32,109 nt of DNA from assembly GCF_016861565.1 (NCBI RefSeq), contig NZ_BOLK01000022.1, forward strand, positions 1 to 32,109, read 5' to 3'. A program made the position numbers and the translations under genes. The notes under the pieces were generated by a model. The model was not told the origin of the DNA. It saw nothing but the letters and a program-made list of their open reading frames with translations, and did not search any database. The DNA is from Secundilactobacillus yichangensis. Its GTDB lineage: Bacteria > Bacillota > Bacilli > Lactobacillales > Lactobacillaceae. Shown here one piece after another: positions 1-7,775 of this stretch. Within the stretch, counting starts at the first letter, position 1. Each line of letters opens with the position of its first letter.

Positions 1-107
1 TAATTAACCAGTATATTTATTGGTACAACAACGAACGTCTGCAACAAACACTAAATGGCATGACCCCGGAAAAATACCGAAATCATGCCATTCAAAATTG
101 CGCATAA
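1..107 (+). CDS. IS3-family transposase (OrfB), C-terminal fragment
   Basis: The plus strand is open from base 3 to a TAA at 105-107. It reads as a typical IS3-family OrfB C-terminus: a W-Y-N-N-E-R-L-Q block followed by T-P-E-K-Y-R, which lies just after the catalytic glutamate of the DDE integrase domain in this family. Only about 34 residues are inside the window, so whether the element is intact to the left cannot be judged. The sequence right after the stop resembles an IS3 right end, which fits a real insertion sequence edge rather than a chance ORF. It would catalyse copy-paste transposition through a circular intermediate. Confidence 0.85.
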   Translation, partial: INQYIYWYNNERLQQTLNGMTPEKYRNHAIQNCA

Positions 108-120
108 ACTTTTAATTATT

Positions 121-150
121 TGACTGTCCACTTGACAGGAGTCGAGCCCT
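121..150 (+). mobile_element. Right terminal region of the IS3-family element
   Basis: Fourteen bases after the transposase stop lies TGACTGTCCACTTGACAGG. From memory this matches the end sequence of IS3-group elements of lactobacilli, whose left end reads with CCTGTCAAGTGGACAGT. The exact last base and the target duplication cannot be set because the left end lies outside the window. Confidence 0.55.
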
Positions 151-162
151 GAGATCCCTTTT

Positions 163-513
163 TCATTCCTGATTAACTTGAATATAATTTTCCTTCAAAA
201 CAGCGTTGGTATAGCGTTCCAAATCAGCTAACGCTTCCGGATCATCGTTTTGATGCGCAGCTTTACTTTCCGCGATCGCCCACTTAGCCAAATTATCCGT
301 GATTGGTACAATATCCTGCAGAATATGCATTTTAGCCTGATCTGCATGTGCTTTACGAATGGATTTAAAACTTTCGTAATCGGTGATCAAGCGCAAATTA
401 TCGCCACTCGAAAATTCAGTTGACTCGAAAATAATGAAGTGAGATTTTTGGTTGGCTTCATCCATTTGCGACTTCAGCATATCCAATTGCTCAGGATTCG
501 TTTTAATCGTCAC
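163..513 (-). CDS. Small protein of unknown function (116 aa)
   Basis: I do not recognise this protein. It starts at GTG (511-513), preceded by an AGAGGTGAT ribosome site, and has 116 residues. It is hydrophilic and probably all-helical, with no signal peptide, no membrane segment and no cysteine. The middle (D-Y-E-S-F-K-S-I-R-K-A-H-A-D-Q) and the end, rich in Ala, Glu and Asn, look like helices. It lies downstream of proBA on the same strand after an 80-base gap, so it may be read from the same transcript. Its other neighbour is an IS end, so this is the border of a conserved block. Codon use looks like that of proA. Confidence 0.65.
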   Translation of the reverse strand: MTIKTNPEQLDMLKSQMDEANQKSHFIIFESTEFSSGDNLRLITDYESFKSIRKAHADQAKMHILQDIVPITDNLAKWAIAESKAAHQNDDPEALADLERYTNAVLKENYIQVNQE

Positions 514-593
514 GGCGCATCACCTCTTTACACTCATTTTAACAAATTTTCACTCTGTAAACGAGGTGCAATGAGGCCTTTAACGCTTTTTTA

Positions 594-1856
594 CTATTTG
601 CGGACCTGACCGTCACCATAAATAATGTACTTGGTTGAGGTCAACTCATGCAAACCCATTGGTCCTCGGGCATGCAGTTTCTGCGTACTAATGCCAATTT
701 CGGCACCAAAGCCGAATTCAAAACCATCCGTAAACCGAGTGGATGCGTTGATGTAAACGCAGGCAGCATCGATCTGCTGCAAGAAACGCTGCCCGTTTTG
801 GTAATTATCAGTGATGATGGCTTCGGAATGCTTCGTATTATGAGCATTAATGTGTGCAATGGCTTCGTCTTCGGAATCAACCACTTTAACCGCCATGATG
901 AGATCATTATATTCTTCGTCCCAATCAGCAGCCGTTGCGGGCACCATGCTGGGTACGATGGCCCGAGCCCGTTCGTCACCGCGCAGCTGAACTCCCTGGT
1001 CCGCTAAAGCTGCTGCAATCACCGGTAAATACTTCTCAGCTACCGCACTGTGAATCACTAATTTTTCCGCTGCATTGCAAACAGATGGCCGCTGAACCTT
1101 GGCATTGACCGTAATATCAACTGCCATCTGCAATTCAGCATACTGGTCAACATAGATGTGACAGTTACCAGCACCAGTTTCAATCACGGGTACTTTAGCA
1201 GTCGTAATAACGCGTTGAATCAAACCACGACCGCCACGGGGAATCAACACATCCAGGTATTTGGTCAAAGCCATCATTTCATTGGCTACTTCGTGAGACG
1301 TATCATGCACCAGCTGCACTGCGTTTTCGTCCACGCCCAATTGTTTAAGAGCGCCTCGAAGAACATCGCTGATAGCGATATTAGTTTGAATGGCTTCCTT
1401 ACCGCCACGCAGCATGACTGCATTACCGCTTTTATAACATAACGCAGAAGCATCAGCCGTCACGTTTGGCCGGGCTTCAAAAATAATGCCGATAACGCCT
1501 AGCGGTACCCGCTGTTTACCGATCATCAAACCGGCTTCGTTCTTCCACATTTTATCCACACTGCCGATGGGGTCAGCCAGCTGAGCCACCTGCCGCATGC
1601 CTTCTGCCATATCATTGATTCGGTCGGCCGTTAACGTCAGCCGATCCACAAAACTAGCTTTTAGGTCAGTTGCGTTAGCCAAATCCTGCTGATTTGCAGC
1701 TAAAATAGTATCAGAATGTGCAATTAACGCGTCTGCCATTGCCATTAAACCATCATTTCGCTGCTGGTTAGATAGTTGTGCCAACTGAGTTTCAGCCTGT
1801 TTTGCCAGCTGACCCATTTTTTCTAACTGAGTCAGATTAATCGTTTCGTTAGCCAT
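594..1856 (-). CDS. proA: Gamma-glutamyl phosphate reductase ProA
   Basis: Second step of proline synthesis: NADPH-dependent reduction of gamma-glutamyl phosphate to glutamate semialdehyde in the cytoplasm. The protein has 420 residues, the usual length. The aldehyde-dehydrogenase-type active site is visible: catalytic Cys260 in R-P-S-V-C-N-A-A-E-K, the R-G-G-K-E and P-R-G-G segments, and a C-terminal F-G-F-G-A-E-I-G-I-S-T block typical of ProA. The ATG at 1854-1856 is chosen because an AAGGAGC site precedes it at good spacing and the conserved N-terminus begins there; a longer frame upstream has no homology. It overlaps the end of proB by 8 bases, which suggests translational coupling. Confidence 0.97.
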   Translation of the reverse strand: MANETINLTQLEKMGQLAKQAETQLAQLSNQQRNDGLMAMADALIAHSDTILAANQQDLANATDLKASFVDRLTLTADRINDMAEGMRQVAQLADPIGSVDKMWKNEAGLMIGKQRVPLGVIGIIFEARPNVTADASALCYKSGNAVMLRGGKEAIQTNIAISDVLRGALKQLGVDENAVQLVHDTSHEVANEMMALTKYLDVLIPRGGRGLIQRVITTAKVPVIETGAGNCHIYVDQYAELQMAVDITVNAKVQRPSVCNAAEKLVIHSAVAEKYLPVIAAALADQGVQLRGDERARAIVPSMVPATAADWDEEYNDLIMAVKVVDSEDEAIAHINAHNTKHSEAIITDNYQNGQRFLQQIDAACVYINASTRFTDGFEFGFGAEIGISTQKLHARGPMGLHELTSTKYIIYGDGQVRK

Positions 1857-2721
1857 GTTGAACAGCTCCTTTTTCCTCGGGAGTAAACCAGGTGCCAACT
1901 GGTTTACCAGCTAAAACATCCAAAATAACTGCCGGGTCTTTGCCGCTTGCCAGCACCATTTGACGGTTATCTTTCAGCATAATTTCCGCAGCTGTTAATT
2001 TGGTCACCATGCCACCCGTACCGTAACGACTCCCACGGCCGCCAGCGACTGCATACGTTTCATCGTCAATATGATGAATGGTTGAAATCAGCTGAGCATC
2101 ATCGTGCTTAAGTGGATTTTGATCATAGAACCCCTCTATATCAGAGAGCATGATCAACAAATCAGCATCCACGTGAGTTGCTACAATTGCAGACAACTGA
2201 TCGTTATCACCGAATTTGGTCCGGTGATCCATTTCATCCACCGCGATTGAGTCATTTTCGTTGACGATTGGAACAACGTGTCTAGCCAATAATTTATCAA
2301 AAGTATCCATCACATGCTGGTTGCTGGCTGGGAAATCAAACACATCGTGGGTCAACAAAAGCTGGCCGATGGTCTGATTATAGTGAGCAAATCGCTGGTT
2401 AAACATCGTGATCAGCTTGCTTTGGCCAATCGAAGCAAGCGCCTGCTGCTCACTGATCTCCTTGGGTCGCTCCTTCAGCCGAAGTGCGTTTAAACCGACT
2501 CCAATCGCACCAGACGAAACTAAAATAACTTCTTTTCCCTGTCCGCACAGCGTACTTAGTGCAAAGGCCAGTTGATCAATGACCTTCAAATTAAGTCCGC
2601 CACTAGGGTAAACCAAGCTACTCGTCCCAACTTTGACGACTAATCGTTTAACATTCATCTTTCGGTTACTGAGCTGAGCTCCCATACCTATCCCATCTTT
2701 CTGCTTCAAATCATTTCTCAT
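1849..2721 (-). CDS. proB: Glutamate 5-kinase ProB
   Basis: First step of proline synthesis: ATP-dependent phosphorylation of glutamate. The amino-acid-kinase fold begins V-V-K-V-G-T-S-S-L, followed by S-S-G-A-I-G-V-G, the feedback/substrate region V-N-E-N-D-S-I-A-V-D-E and F-G-D-N-D-Q-L-S, and G-R-G-S-R-Y-G-T-G-G-M-V-T-K near the end. There is no C-terminal PUA domain, so this is the short form common in lactobacilli. The start is uncertain. ATG at 2719-2721 has GGTG five bases upstream and sits about 20 bases from the predicted transcription start, but adds 21 residues not usual in the family; ATG at 2656-2658 fits the family but lacks a clear ribosome site. proB is the first gene of proBA. 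Confidence 0.95.
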   Translation of the reverse strand: MRNDLKQKDGIGMGAQLSNRKMNVKRLVVKVGTSSLVYPSGGLNLKVIDQLAFALSTLCGQGKEVILVSSGAIGVGLNALRLKERPKEISEQQALASIGQSKLITMFNQRFAHYNQTIGQLLLTHDVFDFPASNQHVMDTFDKLLARHVVPIVNENDSIAVDEMDHRTKFGDNDQLSAIVATHVDADLLIMLSDIEGFYDQNPLKHDDAQLISTIHHIDDETYAVAGGRGSRYGTGGMVTKLTAAEIMLKDNRQMVLASGKDPAVILDVLAGKPVGTWFTPEEKGAVQHG

Positions 2722-2748
2722 TAAAACACCATTTCTTTATTACCCATC

Positions 2749-2777
2749 ATTATTGCTTATTTTTCGGTTTTTGACAA
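2749..2777 (-). promoter_or_regulatory. Promoter of proBA
   Basis: On the minus strand TTGTCA (2772-2777) is followed after 17 bases by AATAAT (2749-2754). Transcription would start near 2742, some 20 bases before the upstream proB start codon. No T-box or other leader structure was seen on this strand. Confidence 0.6.
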
Positions 2778-2864
2778 CTAATTGCAGCGAGTTTCTATCA
2801 TCTATTATCATGAGATTAAACTGAGAGTAATGCCAAATTAAATTAAAATAATCTCATTTTATTC

Positions 2865-2892
2865 TTGACTTTTAATTTTAAATGACTATTAT
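2865..2892 (+). promoter_or_regulatory. Promoter of the brnQ T-box leader
   Basis: TTGACT at 2865-2870 and TATTAT at 2887-2892 are separated by 16 bases. Transcription from here would cover the whole T-box leader. It is back to back with the proB promoter. Confidence 0.7.
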
Positions 2893-2940
2893 TATTCACA
2901 TAAACAAGTTTCACACATATTTAAATAGTTTGATTAAAGA

Positions 2941-3219
2941 CTATGCGTAGAAGAGTAGTCACTGGCAAGATTCACAGGGAGCCTCACTTAGTGCGACGAG
3001 GTAATCGACCCAGCGATGAAAGTAATCTACAAGTCGTGACCGCGACGAATGTTCGAAGTGGTCACTGGGAATGCGCCCATTACAGCAATGAAGTATCGTG
3101 GACCGACCGCGCATCGGCTCGCCGTACTTTCAAAGTCAATCATCGCGAGGTGGTTGAAAATTAAGGTGGTAACACGTCGATAACACGTCCTTAGCTTTTA
3201 TAAGCTAGGGGCGTTTTTT
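2941..3219 (+). promoter_or_regulatory. T-box riboswitch leader of brnQ
   Basis: A tRNA-sensing leader that controls transcription of the downstream carrier. The conserved T-box sequence AAGGTGGTAACACG is at 3163-3176, followed by an intrinsic terminator (arms around 3186-3214, T-run 3214-3219). Stem I can be drawn by hand: basal pairs GTAGA 2947-2951 with TCTAC 3026-3030, an AGTA motif at 2954-2957 facing GAA at 3018-3020, and CTGG/CCAG and GATT/AATC pairs above. In this fold the specifier-loop codon is GTA (3022-3024, Val) followed by a purine; ATC (3025-3027, Ile) is the alternative. Either fits a branched-chain amino acid carrier: uncharged tRNA would allow readthrough. Confidence 0.9.
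3186..3219 (+). terminator. Regulated terminator of the T-box leader
   Basis: The stem CGTCCTTAGCTT / AAGCTAGGGGCG is followed by six T. Its 5' arm overlaps the bases that pair with the T-box sequence in the antiterminator, as expected for an attenuator. Confidence 0.85.
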
Positions 3220-3260
3220 ATTACCCCATTGTTGCACCAAATTCACAGGAGGTTTTTTAC

Positions 3261-4631
3261 ATGAAAAAAACACTTTTAAGACGCGAGTATATTATTCTAG
3301 GTTCACTGTTATTTGGTCTCTTCTTCGGGGCTGGCAACTTGATCTTCCCAATTCACTTAGGACAGTTAGCTGCCGGCAACTGGGCACCTGCTACCATCGG
3401 ATTTCTGTTAACTGCAATTCTGTTACCACTATTATCGATTCTTGCCATTAGTTTAACTCGTAGTAGCAGTGCCTATGACTTAGCACGACCAGCCGGGAAA
3501 GGCTTCGCACTCTTCTTCCTGATCATGATTCACGCCACACTAGGAATCTTGGTTGCCTCACCACGGACGGCTACCACGACCTTTGCCATTGGGATTCAGC
3601 CATTCTTGCCAAAGGCTTGGGATCAAATGGGATTATTGATTTTCTCATTCTTGTTCTTCGGCATCTCCCTATTACTTTCGTGGAACCAATCCAAGATCAC
3701 CGATTACGTGGGGAAATTACTCAACCCAATCCTACTTGCTCTCCTAGCCTTCATCTTCTTTATGGCCTTCATCATCAAAGGTGATATCCGTCAAATCTCA
3801 CTCTTCCCAACTGGCTCCGGTGCCGGCAGCAACCTCATTAACGGCTTCCTGCAAGGCTACAACACCATGGATGCCCTGGCCGGTTTAGGCTTTGGTGTTA
3901 CAATCATTACCGCCCTCAAATTTTTTGGCATGAACGAAACCGGTGCCCGTTCAAAGGCGGTTGCTAAAGTTGGCGCTATCAGCATGGGACTTGAAGCCAT
4001 CATCTACATCTTCTTGATTGCCCTTGGTGCTTCTAGTTTAAGTTACCTCAAGTTAAGTGCTGACGGTGGATCAGCATTCTCTGGCATCATGGCACACTAT
4101 ACTGGCATGGCAGGTATCGCCATTTTAGGTGCTGTTACCTTCCTCGCCTGCATCACTTCATGTATCGGTATGATGGCTGCCCTCTCTGAGGACTGGGGCC
4201 ACCGTTTTCCAAAACTGGGCTACCACTTCTTCTTGACCATGAGTTCAATTGGTGCCTTCATCATTGCTAACTTCGGCCTCGATCAAATCATTACCTACTC
4301 CACACCGCTACTTAGCTTCATCTACCCATTAGCAATGTCTCTGATCTTCTTAGGTCTATTGCACCCATTCATTGGCAAGAATACGTTTATTTACAAAACG
4401 ACGATCATTTTGACCTTCATTCCAGCCTTTCTGGATGCTATCCATACCTTACCGCCATTCTTTGCTAACATGGGCTTCTTCAAAGCCATCAACGCAGGCG
4501 CTGGTAACATTATTCCGCTCTTCAACCAAGGTTTGGACTTCTTCCCATTCATGCTGATTGGGATCTTAGGCAGCTGGGCAATTACGAAGCTCTTCAATCT
4601 TCAGCCATCCGCTAGCCTAGAGAAGAAATAA
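3261..4631 (+). CDS. brnQ: Branched-chain amino acid carrier BrnQ
   Basis: Cation symporter of the LIVCS family that imports leucine, isoleucine and valine across the cytoplasmic membrane. The 456-residue protein is very hydrophobic, with about 12 membrane segments, and starts with the family signature G-L-F-F-G-A-G-N-L-I-F-P at about residues 18-29. Later conserved blocks are G-F-L-Q-G-Y-N-T-M-D-A-L-A-G-L-G-F-G and A-C-I-T-S-C-I-G. An AGGAGG site at 3247-3252 sets the ATG. The gene is a single unit: a T-box leader in front and a strong terminator behind. The amino acid sensed by the leader matches the transported substrate class. Confidence 0.96.
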   Translation: MKKTLLRREYIILGSLLFGLFFGAGNLIFPIHLGQLAAGNWAPATIGFLLTAILLPLLSILAISLTRSSSAYDLARPAGKGFALFFLIMIHATLGILVASPRTATTTFAIGIQPFLPKAWDQMGLLIFSFLFFGISLLLSWNQSKITDYVGKLLNPILLALLAFIFFMAFIIKGDIRQISLFPTGSGAGSNLINGFLQGYNTMDALAGLGFGVTIITALKFFGMNETGARSKAVAKVGAISMGLEAIIYIFLIALGASSLSYLKLSADGGSAFSGIMAHYTGMAGIAILGAVTFLACITSCIGMMAALSEDWGHRFPKLGYHFFLTMSSIGAFIIANFGLDQIITYSTPLLSFIYPLAMSLIFLGLLHPFIGKNTFIYKTTIILTFIPAFLDAIHTLPPFFANMGFFKAINAGAGNIIPLFNQGLDFFPFMLIGILGSWAITKLFNLQPSASLEKK

Positions 4632-4699
4632 CTAGGTTTACTTCTATAGATAATGTCACATAGTTTCAATACCTCCAAACACACATAGCGATTAAAAAA

Positions 4700-4747
4700 A
4701 GTGGCCCTCAAAAGCAGTTACTAAACTGCTTTTGAGGGCCACTTTTT
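4700..4747. terminator. Bidirectional terminator between brnQ and the araC-side genes
   Basis: Perfect inverted repeat of GTGGCCCTCAAAAGCAGTT with A-run on the left and T-run on the right, so it can end both brnQ (plus) and the small membrane gene (minus). Confidence 0.9.
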
Positions 4748-4762
4748 ATCTATTATGACTGC

Positions 4763-4966
4763 TTATCCTTTATGACGATTACCGCGCCTATCTAACGAAA
4801 AACTGATGTAAATCAGCAGTAAAACCACCCCTGCTCCAAAAATCGTTGTTAGGTTATTAGGAATTTGGTGCGATTTTACGGCCCAGGCAATCCAAATCAA
4901 AATAATTTGAAGCGCCCAAGAAACGATGGATTGACCCGCAAAGTGTTTGGTAAATAAATTCATCAT
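4763..4966 (-). CDS. Small two-segment membrane protein downstream of the araC-type gene
   Basis: A 67-residue protein with two hydrophobic stretches (about residues 13-31 and 40-56), a positive C-terminus (D-R-R-G-N-R-H-K-G) and no recognised family. GAAAGGAAG lies about six bases before the start, so translation is well supported; ATG 4964-4966 and the adjacent ATG are both possible. It follows the AraC-type regulator by 18 bases on the same strand and ends at a strong terminator, so the two very likely form one transcript. Role unknown; a function linked to sugar sensing or uptake is only suggested by position. Confidence 0.7.
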   Translation of the reverse strand: MMNLFTKHFAGQSIVSWALQIILIWIAWAVKSHQIPNNLTTIFGAGVVLLLIYISFSLDRRGNRHKG

Positions 4967-4984
4967 GTATGCTTCCTTTCATTG

Positions 4985-5941
4985 TTATTCTGGGATACTG
5001 CCGTTTTCCGGAATATAGTCAATTGAATCTGCAATCCGTTTAGGTATTGGAATCTGTGGATCAACGTGCGGATTGTTTAAATGAATTAAGTTATAGGATT
5101 TTCGATACTCAGATGGTGAAAGTCCCATCTCGCTTTTGAACCGGCGCATGAAAACTTTCGGATCATTGAAATACGAGTTGTAAGCAATCTCCTTGATCGA
5201 CATTTCGGTTCTGATCAACAGCAGCGTAGCCACTTCGATTTTAATGTGGTTGAGGTACTTTAACGTTGACATTCCCGTACAGCGTTTGAATAACCGAGTT
5301 AAGTAGTCCGGATTAAGATGAACTTTTTCGGCAATTTCAGCTACCGTCAGCGTATTTGAGATGTTGGCACGAATCCATTCTTTAACGTAGTCAATTCGTG
5401 AACTTTCATCGTCGCTTAAATCAAAATGATGCCAATAAGAATTGTACAGTTGAATCAGCAAAGCTGATACCAGATAATCCCGTTCTTCAATGAAGGAAAG
5501 TTCATTGTGAATCGACAAAATTTGGTGAATCAAAATCGTGGTCTGCTCGTAGTCGACTAGCTTGAATTGCATTGGCAGATACAGCTGCTTATCAGTGTGG
5601 TCACTATCTTTATTTTGAATCTTTAAAAACAGTTCCTGCGCTTGGACATTCAGCATTTTTTCCTGCTGCTGTGAGAAAAAGTGAAGCCAATAAAAGTCAA
5701 CGTTAGATGAATTTTTGTAGCCAACCATTGTTGTAAACGGTGGGACGATCAGAATTTCGTTTTGATGTAACGTCAACCGGTCATTGCCAATCTGCAGATA
5801 AAGGGGATCCTTGATACAAAAAATAAGTTCGTAGTCTCCTTTGTGAAACATTTCTTTATGTTTCCAAGGACCATTGGCCTTAAATTCACCACCCTTGTAA
5901 TATAAAAGCGTTTTTGACAAGGTAAATGTTGAAAATAACAC
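4985..5941 (-). CDS. AraC-family transcriptional regulator of the arabinoside locus
   Basis: Cytoplasmic DNA-binding regulator, 318 residues, GTG start with AGGAGG eight bases upstream. The N-terminal half (about 20-150) is a cupin-like sugar-binding domain with short beta strands. The C-terminal about 100 residues are an AraC-type double helix-turn-helix: L-T-V-A-E-I-A-E-K-V-H-L-N-P-D-Y-L-T-R-L-F-K for the first and M-S-I-K-E-I-A-Y-N-S-Y-F-N-D for the second, ending in the family signature G-L-S-P-S-E-Y-R. It is divergent from a GPH transporter and GH127 enzyme, so it probably activates that operon in response to an arabinose-containing sugar. Repeated GTCGGA boxes in the shared control region are candidate binding sites. 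Confidence 0.92.
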   Translation of the reverse strand: MLFSTFTLSKTLLYYKGGEFKANGPWKHKEMFHKGDYELIFCIKDPLYLQIGNDRLTLHQNEILIVPPFTTMVGYKNSSNVDFYWLHFFSQQQEKMLNVQAQELFLKIQNKDSDHTDKQLYLPMQFKLVDYEQTTILIHQILSIHNELSFIEERDYLVSALLIQLYNSYWHHFDLSDDESSRIDYVKEWIRANISNTLTVAEIAEKVHLNPDYLTRLFKRCTGMSTLKYLNHIKIEVATLLLIRTEMSIKEIAYNSYFNDPKVFMRRFKSEMGLSPSEYRKSYNLIHLNNPHVDPQIPIPKRIADSIDYIPENGSIPE

Positions 5942-5963
5942 AATAAAAACCTCCTATCGTGTC

Positions 5964-6110
5964 AGTCGGAAATCGTCACCAAAAGTTTAAAACAAATATC
6001 AATTCTAAAAGTCGGAAACTATCACTATTTGTCGAAAACAGTAATATGTAAACGCTTCAACCGTCATAAATTATACACAAAATTAAGTCTAAAATATTAG
6101 TTTAGTCGGA
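5964..6110. promoter_or_regulatory. Repeated AGTCGGA boxes, candidate AraC-type operators
   Basis: AGTCGGA occurs at 5964-5970, 6010-6016 and 6104-6110, with a related GTCGAAA at 6031-6037. The first two are followed by similar tails (AATCGTCAC, AACTATCAC). The 6011 and 6031 copies are 20 bases apart, close to two helical turns, the usual spacing of AraC-type half-sites. No other explanation for these repeats was seen. Confidence 0.55.
6046..6060 (+). promoter_or_regulatory. Near-consensus cre site (CcpA)
   Basis: ATGTAAACGCTTCAA matches the cre consensus WTGNAANCGNWNNCW at all fixed positions except one (A instead of the late C). It lies in the divergent control region of the arabinoside locus. 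Confidence 0.6.
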
Positions 6111-6151
6111 TTTAGTAACTCTTTCTGCCATTATAGCCCTTTTTTGATCGT

Positions 6152-6166
6152 TTGAAAACGCTTACT
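6152..6166 (+). promoter_or_regulatory. Perfect cre site (CcpA)
   Basis: TTGAAAACGCTTACT fits WTGNAANCGNWNNCW at every position. It lies 160 bases before the transporter start. Confidence 0.8.
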
Positions 6167-6216
6167 ATTTAATTGTGCACAGAAACTTAATCCGGATTTG
6201 GAAGAAGGTACCAAAT

Positions 6217-6231
6217 TTGAAATCGTTTGCA
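6217..6231 (+). promoter_or_regulatory. Perfect cre site (CcpA) near the transporter promoter
   Basis: TTGAAATCGTTTGCA fits WTGNAANCGNWNNCW at every position. It is the site closest to the transporter gene (95 bases before its ATG) and is the likeliest one for direct repression by CcpA. Confidence 0.8.
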
Positions 6232-6325
6232 ATTGTGTTTTAGCGAGCATTTCAAAAAGAGTTAGCAATTTTTAGGTTTATTTTTAAGGACCAAAGTACC
6301 ACTATAAAATTTGGGGGTTTTAATT

Positions 6326-7747
6326 ATGAGCGCAAATGCAAATCACGTTGATCCAAACGCCAACGCTGCCAGTGAGTTGCTTAATAACGACCGGTTACCC
6401 TGGCACCGGAAAATAACTTATGGCTTTACCGATATGTCTGGGAACTTGCTTTACTGTATCATCAGTAGTTACATGCTGTATTTCTTCACTAACGTATTCG
6501 GCATCGGTGTTGGTACTGCTGGGGGACTGTTACTCCTAGGACGGTTCTTCGATGCAATTGGGGCACCTGTCATGGGGATCTTGGTTGACCACACCCACAG
6601 TAAATATGGTAAGAGCCGGCCTTGGTTCCTATGGATGTCATTGCCATTTGCCGTCTTTGTTTGGTTGCTGTTCACCACACCTGCTCTGAGCGGAACCGCA
6701 AAGATTCTCTATGCGGGTGTCATGTACATTTTAGCCGACTTGTCCTATACCGCTATGTCGACACCAATTACGTCAGTTTTACCTAACCTGACCTCTAATT
6801 CTGATGATCGGATGGCTGCCAACTCTATCCGGCTGGTTTTAGGTAACGTCGGTAACTTCTTCGCCGTTACTTTCATCATTCCATTTGCCGGCTTACTGGG
6901 TCATGGTAACGAGCAGCGCGGCTGGTCATTGGCCGTTGGTGTTTATGCCATCGTTGCCTTTATCCTACTGATCATTGCTTTCTTCGATATGCGTGAAAAA
7001 AACATTGAAGAAGAAAAAATCATTACAATCAGGGAAAGTTTGAAAGCTACTAAGGGAAACTGGCCATGGATTCTGATCGTATTGGCTAACTTAACTTACT
7101 GGACAGCCTTCATTGTCCGTAACTCAGCACTGCCATATTATTTCCAGTATAATTTAAACGACAAAGGTTTAATTTCATTCTTCAACGGCTTCTCCATTAT
7201 CCAAGTCTTAGGGATGGCATCCGTACCGTTCTTCGCTAAATACTTACACAAATGGGGCACGACAGTCTTCATGCTTGGCTTAACAATGGTTGGTCAAATT
7301 TGGATGGGCTTCGCGGGTACTAACGTTACCTCAGCTTTAATCGGCTGGTGCATCGCATGTATTGGTTCTGGTAGTGCCTGCACGATGTTCTTCGCCATGG
7401 TTGGTGATACCGTTGATTTTGGTGAATGGAAGACCGGCATCCGGGCTAACGGCTTCTTAACTGCCATTGGTGCTTCATTCTGTATTCAAATGGGTTCCGG
7501 CTTTGGTTCCTTCATCGCTTCAATGATCATGAAGGCCTTTGGTTTTACCGCTGCTCGTGCTCACCAGACAGCAGCAAGTTTAACTGGTATTCACGTTTCC
7601 TTTATCTGGGTTCCCGTAGCTATTTACGCCATTAGCTTGATTCTCATGGTCGTCTACCGTAAGTGGGAAAATCATGAACCAACTGTTAAGGCTGACTTAG
7701 CTAAACGAAACGCAGAAAAAACCCAAACTGCTGAAAGTGCTAACTAA
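6326..7747 (+). CDS. GPH-family sugar:cation symporter
   Basis: Imports glycosides, pentosides or hexuronides with a cation (MelB-like, MFS fold). The 473-residue protein has about 12 membrane segments. Family hallmarks are the N-terminal W-H-R-K-I-T-Y-G-F-T-D-M-S-G-N segment, M-G-I-L-V-D-H-T-H-S-K-Y-G-K-S-R-P-W in loop 2-3, and D-T-V-D-F-G-E-W-K-T-G-I-R in the second half. The ATG at 6326 is chosen because GGGGG lies about eight bases upstream. It is followed after 28 bases by a GH127 enzyme, so the cargo is probably a beta-L-arabinofuranose-containing oligosaccharide that is cleaved inside the cell. Three cre sites and GTCGGA boxes precede it. Confidence 0.92.
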   Translation: MSANANHVDPNANAASELLNNDRLPWHRKITYGFTDMSGNLLYCIISSYMLYFFTNVFGIGVGTAGGLLLLGRFFDAIGAPVMGILVDHTHSKYGKSRPWFLWMSLPFAVFVWLLFTTPALSGTAKILYAGVMYILADLSYTAMSTPITSVLPNLTSNSDDRMAANSIRLVLGNVGNFFAVTFIIPFAGLLGHGNEQRGWSLAVGVYAIVAFILLIIAFFDMREKNIEEEKIITIRESLKATKGNWPWILIVLANLTYWTAFIVRNSALPYYFQYNLNDKGLISFFNGFSIIQVLGMASVPFFAKYLHKWGTTVFMLGLTMVGQIWMGFAGTNVTSALIGWCIACIGSGSACTMFFAMVGDTVDFGEWKTGIRANGFLTAIGASFCIQMGSGFGSFIASMIMKAFGFTAARAHQTAASLTGIHVSFIWVPVAIYAISLILMVVYRKWENHEPTVKADLAKRNAEKTQTAESAN

Positions 7748-7775
7748 TTAAGAGAATTGAAAGGAAGGAATTACA

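Noticed and set aside
2943-3164. Open frame of 73 codons on the plus strand
   Set aside because: It lies wholly inside the T-box leader and has no ribosome site; the sequence is explained by RNA structure.
6311-6325. TTG start for the GPH transporter
   Set aside because: The GGGGG ribosome site overlaps this codon; the ATG at 6326 has correct spacing.
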